Assembly (NCBI RefSeq): GCF_023015905.1
Contig: NZ_JALKBD010000014.1
Location: 1-64,000 of the forward strand
Length of the DNA stretch: 64,000 nucleotides
Reading direction: 5' to 3'
Source of the DNA: Arenibacter sp. F20364
Lineage (GTDB): Bacteria > Bacteroidota > Bacteroidia > Flavobacteriales > Flavobacteriaceae
Under the pieces are notes generated by a model. It saw only the letters and a list, made by a program, of their open reading frames with translations. It was not told where the DNA came from and did not search any database. Position numbers and translations under genes: made by a program. Shown in pieces: positions 62,314 through 64,000 of the stretch (the first letter of the stretch is position 1; every line of letters begins with the position of its first letter).

Positions 62314-63303
62314 TTATTGGGTTTTGTTAAGTTCTATATTTTTGGAAGTGTGAATGTTGTCCTCATCGTCAATAATGATGCATTCCACCCCTTTAATCTG
62401 ATTTATCATATTGAGACCGGTTTGCACCCCTGTTATGAAAACGGAGGTGGCCATGGCATCGCATAATTCAGCACTAGGGGCAAAAATGGTGACGCTAAGG
62501 ATCCCTGTGGATGGGTATCCTGTTCTGGGATCTATGATGTGGCTGTATTTTTTTTCATCTAAGATTACATATTTCTCATAATTTCCGGAAGTGGCAACTG
62601 CCGCATTGACCACTGGGAACCATGAAAATATGTTGTCCTTGTTAAGAGGGTTGGTAATGCCTACCATCCAATCCGAACCATCGGGCTGTTTCCCCCAGGT
62701 GGTTAAATCTCCTGAAGCATTTATAATTCCAGAGGTGACCCCTTCTGCTTTTAGCATGCTCCTCACCTTATCGGCGGCATAGCCTTTTCCAATGGCTCCA
62801 AAACCTATTTTCATACCTTCCAATTTTAGGAATACCGTTTGTGCCTTTTTATCGAGTATAATGTTCTGGTAACCTATCTTGGCAACAGAATTTTCTATGG
62901 CCTCTTTGGACGGCATCTTCTTCATGCTGCCATCATATTTCCATACCTTGTCAATTGAGGCATAGCTAATATCGAAGGCACCATCAGTAATTTTGGAGAC
63001 GGTGATGCATCGCTCAATAAGATCTATTAATTCCTGATCAACTTTTACTGGATTCACACCTGCATTATTATTGATTTTGGAAGTTTGTGAGGAAGGGTTC
63101 CATGAGGAAATCAAGTTCTCTATTCTGGTGATTTCTTCAATGGCTTTGTCTATATAATGGTTGGCGGTAGCTTCGTCTTTTGCAACTAAAGTAATATCGA
63201 ACCTGCTCCCCATTAGTTTCGTGGTTCGTCTTTGTGCCAATTCCTGCGAAAAAACGAAACAATGAATCATAAGAGCAATCCCTATAAACAATGGGTTTTT
63301 CAA
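62314..63303 (-). CDS. apbE: ApbE-type FAD:protein FMN transferase
   Basis: 329 aa with a signal peptide of about 19 residues (CFVFSQ). ApbE motifs: MGSRFDITLVA near 31-41, KIGFGAIGKGYAADKV, INASGDLTTWG, AVATSGNYEKY and HIIDPRTGYPSTG with CDAMATSVFI. The enzyme transfers FMN from FAD to a Thr/Ser of a target protein in the periplasm. No protein in the window shows a clear D-x-x-(S/T)-G-A-T flavinylation site, so the target may be elsewhere or the recognition differs. Overlaps the thioredoxin gene by four bases. Confidence 0.93.
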   Translation of the reverse strand: MKNPLFIGIALMIHCFVFSQELAQRRTTKLMGSRFDITLVAKDEATANHYIDKAIEEITRIENLISSWNPSSQTSKINNNAGVNPVKVDQELIDLIERCITVSKITDGAFDISYASIDKVWKYDGSMKKMPSKEAIENSVAKIGYQNIILDKKAQTVFLKLEGMKIGFGAIGKGYAADKVRSMLKAEGVTSGIINASGDLTTWGKQPDGSDWMVGITNPLNKDNIFSWFPVVNAAVATSGNYEKYVILDEKKYSHIIDPRTGYPSTGILSVTIFAPSAELCDAMATSVFITGVQTGLNMINQIKGVECIIIDDEDNIHTSKNIELNKTQ

Positions 63304-63734
63304 CCTTCGAACGATTTTAAGAGTGCAATATATTCCTTAACGGATACATTTTTGAATCCAGTTTGGCCCAAAATATTGCCATTGGGGTCTAAAACCAGAA
63401 CCAATGGAAAGTAGCCATTTTTATTATATTTTTCAGCCAGTTGGGCGTTTTTAGTCTTTTGAGCTTCTGCCAATTGATTGGCTTTCTTTCTGGGAAAATC
63501 TGCCCTTAGCATGGTCCAATGGTCTTTGGCATACTCTTGAAATTCTGTGGACTGCCAAATACTCTTGTCCAATTTTATGCAAGGGGCGCACCAATCCGAC
63601 CCTGAAAAGACCAACACTACATTGTGGTGGTTTTGTTTGGCCAGTGCAGCCGCGGCCGACCAATCGCTTTCCCATTTTTGGGCAGTTATAAGACTAGAAA
63701 ACAACAACCCCATAATTAAAATCCACTTCTTCAT
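63300..63734 (-). CDS. Exported thioredoxin-like protein
   Basis: 144 aa with a signal peptide of about 19 residues (SLITAQ). The redox pair is C49-A-P-C52 in SGSDWCAPCIKLD, with the cis-Pro region near YFPLVLVLDPNG. It is of the one-domain, secreted thioredoxin_7/DsbD-gamma-like type. It is the first gene of the ApbE unit and may keep the cysteines of the DUF4266 tail reduced. A nearby palindrome at 63779-63798 may control the whole unit. Confidence 0.88.
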   Translation of the reverse strand: MKKWILIMGLLFSSLITAQKWESDWSAAAALAKQNHHNVVLVFSGSDWCAPCIKLDKSIWQSTEFQEYAKDHWTMLRADFPRKKANQLAEAQKTKNAQLAEKYNKNGYFPLVLVLDPNGNILGQTGFKNVSVKEYIALLKSFEG

Positions 63735-63778
63735 TCCAGAATATTTAATGGTAAAACTAAAGCCTTTGTTTATCTCAA

Positions 63779-63798
63779 AACATGATAACTATCATGTT
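63779..63798. promoter_or_regulatory. Inverted repeat upstream of the thioredoxin-ApbE unit
   Basis: AACATGATA-ac-TATCATGTT is a perfect 9-bp inverted repeat with a two-base spacer, 45 bp before the thioredoxin start. The TGATAACTATCA core resembles Fur or FNR/CRP-type half sites, but the regulator cannot be named from sequence. Confidence 0.5.
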
Positions 63799-63889
63799 GT
63801 TATTGTCGGGGATATATTTTTTCCTTACATTCTTATCGGCACTATTTTTCAATAATTATTAAAAGGATATTCAGTAATGGCCTACAGAA

Positions 63890-64000
63890 TTATTGTGTTA
63901 AGCTATTAAGCCAACCGATCCATTGGTCGGTCCAGGTTGCCAAATGTGAATCCTGTAATCCAAGGGCAAAACCATGGCCCCCTGTGGGATAGATATGCAT
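63890..64000 (-). CDS. C-terminus of an alpha/beta-hydrolase esterase (partial)
   Basis: The minus strand reads in from the right edge for 36 codons to a TAA at 63890-63892. The visible end MHIYPTGGHGFALGLQDSHL contains the catalytic His region and aligns with the end of the esterase at 26328-27272 (MHIYENGGHGFGLGREG). The rest lies outside the window. It is therefore a second esterase of the same group. Confidence 0.75.
   Translation of the reverse strand: MHIYPTGGHGFALGLQDSHLATWTDQWIGWLNSLTQ

Noticed and set aside
1-64000. CRISPR array or cas genes
   Set aside because: No evenly spaced identical repeats with unique spacers and no Cas-like protein were seen. The repeats at 1-87 and 7558-7644 are too short and adjacent.

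Overview
The window reads as the chromosome of a marine-type Flavobacteriaceae bacterium (Bacteroidota). The support is the AT-rich, SD-poor gene starts, lipoproteins with S-C or A-C lipoboxes, an OMP_b-brl-type TonB-dependent receptor, DUF3570/DUF4266, baeRF and LytS/LytR-type regulators, and many sulfatases. Assignments come from reading protein motifs; no database search was possible.

Region 1 (1-7802) is an accessory island. It ends at a tyrosine integrase (6325-7545) next to a 3' fragment of a tRNA-Asn gene (7761-7802), so the intact tRNA should lie left of the window. Cargo, almost all on the minus strand: the broken 5' half of an unknown gene cut by what looks like an IS21-family end (1-387), a HEPN/Toprim-associated protein, an XF1762-like acetyltransferase-fold protein with a two-TM membrane protein, and an XRE regulator with an HNH nuclease behind a perfect 18-bp inverted repeat. 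Conserved-looking noncoding segments separate these units. The set looks like a defence/mobile-gene island.

Region 2 (7900-14900) holds a membrane-anchored LuxR regulator, a polytopic membrane protein, a YegP-like DUF1508 protein, and a TonB-dependent receptor divergent from a LytS/LytR two-component pair.

Region 3 (15090-37900) is a pectin/rhamnogalacturonan utilisation locus without a SusC/SusD pair. It encodes a GH28 polygalacturonase, two DUF4861 proteins, three GH105 unsaturated-uronyl hydrolases, a GH106 rhamnosidase, an alpha/beta esterase, a CE12 rhamnogalacturonan acetylesterase, a CE8 pectin methylesterase, altronate dehydratase (UxaA), tagaturonate reductase (UxaB), a YdgJ-like oxidoreductase and a three-part TRAP transporter. 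A LacI regulator sits in the middle, and four near-identical palindromes (TGTAATCGATTACA type) precede four of the transcription units. This suggests one regulon that takes methylated and acetylated pectin to galacturonate and then toward KDG. Uronate isomerase (UxaC), KDG kinase and KDPG aldolase are not in the window.

Region 4 (38250-49800) holds a stand-alone sulfatase, a baeRF protein, and a sensory cluster (CheB-CheR-PAS protein, PAS histidine kinase, single-domain receiver). It also has a 1-kb gene-poor stretch with three terminator-like hairpins, a phosphoribosyltransferase overlapping an alpha/beta hydrolase, and a small secreted protein.

Region 5 (50099-57084) is a minus-strand operon: PhoD-like phosphatase, a sulfatase fused to an SMP-30/gluconolactonase propeller, a second sulfatase, and a sorbosone-dehydrogenase-like lipoprotein. 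It looks like a sulfated-glycan or sulfated-sugar module.

Region 6 (57570-64000) has a three-domain APH kinase/M23 peptidase/class III aminotransferase protein. It is followed by the cluster thioredoxin - ApbE - DUF4266 - DUF3570 and, at the right edge, the C-terminus of another alpha/beta esterase.
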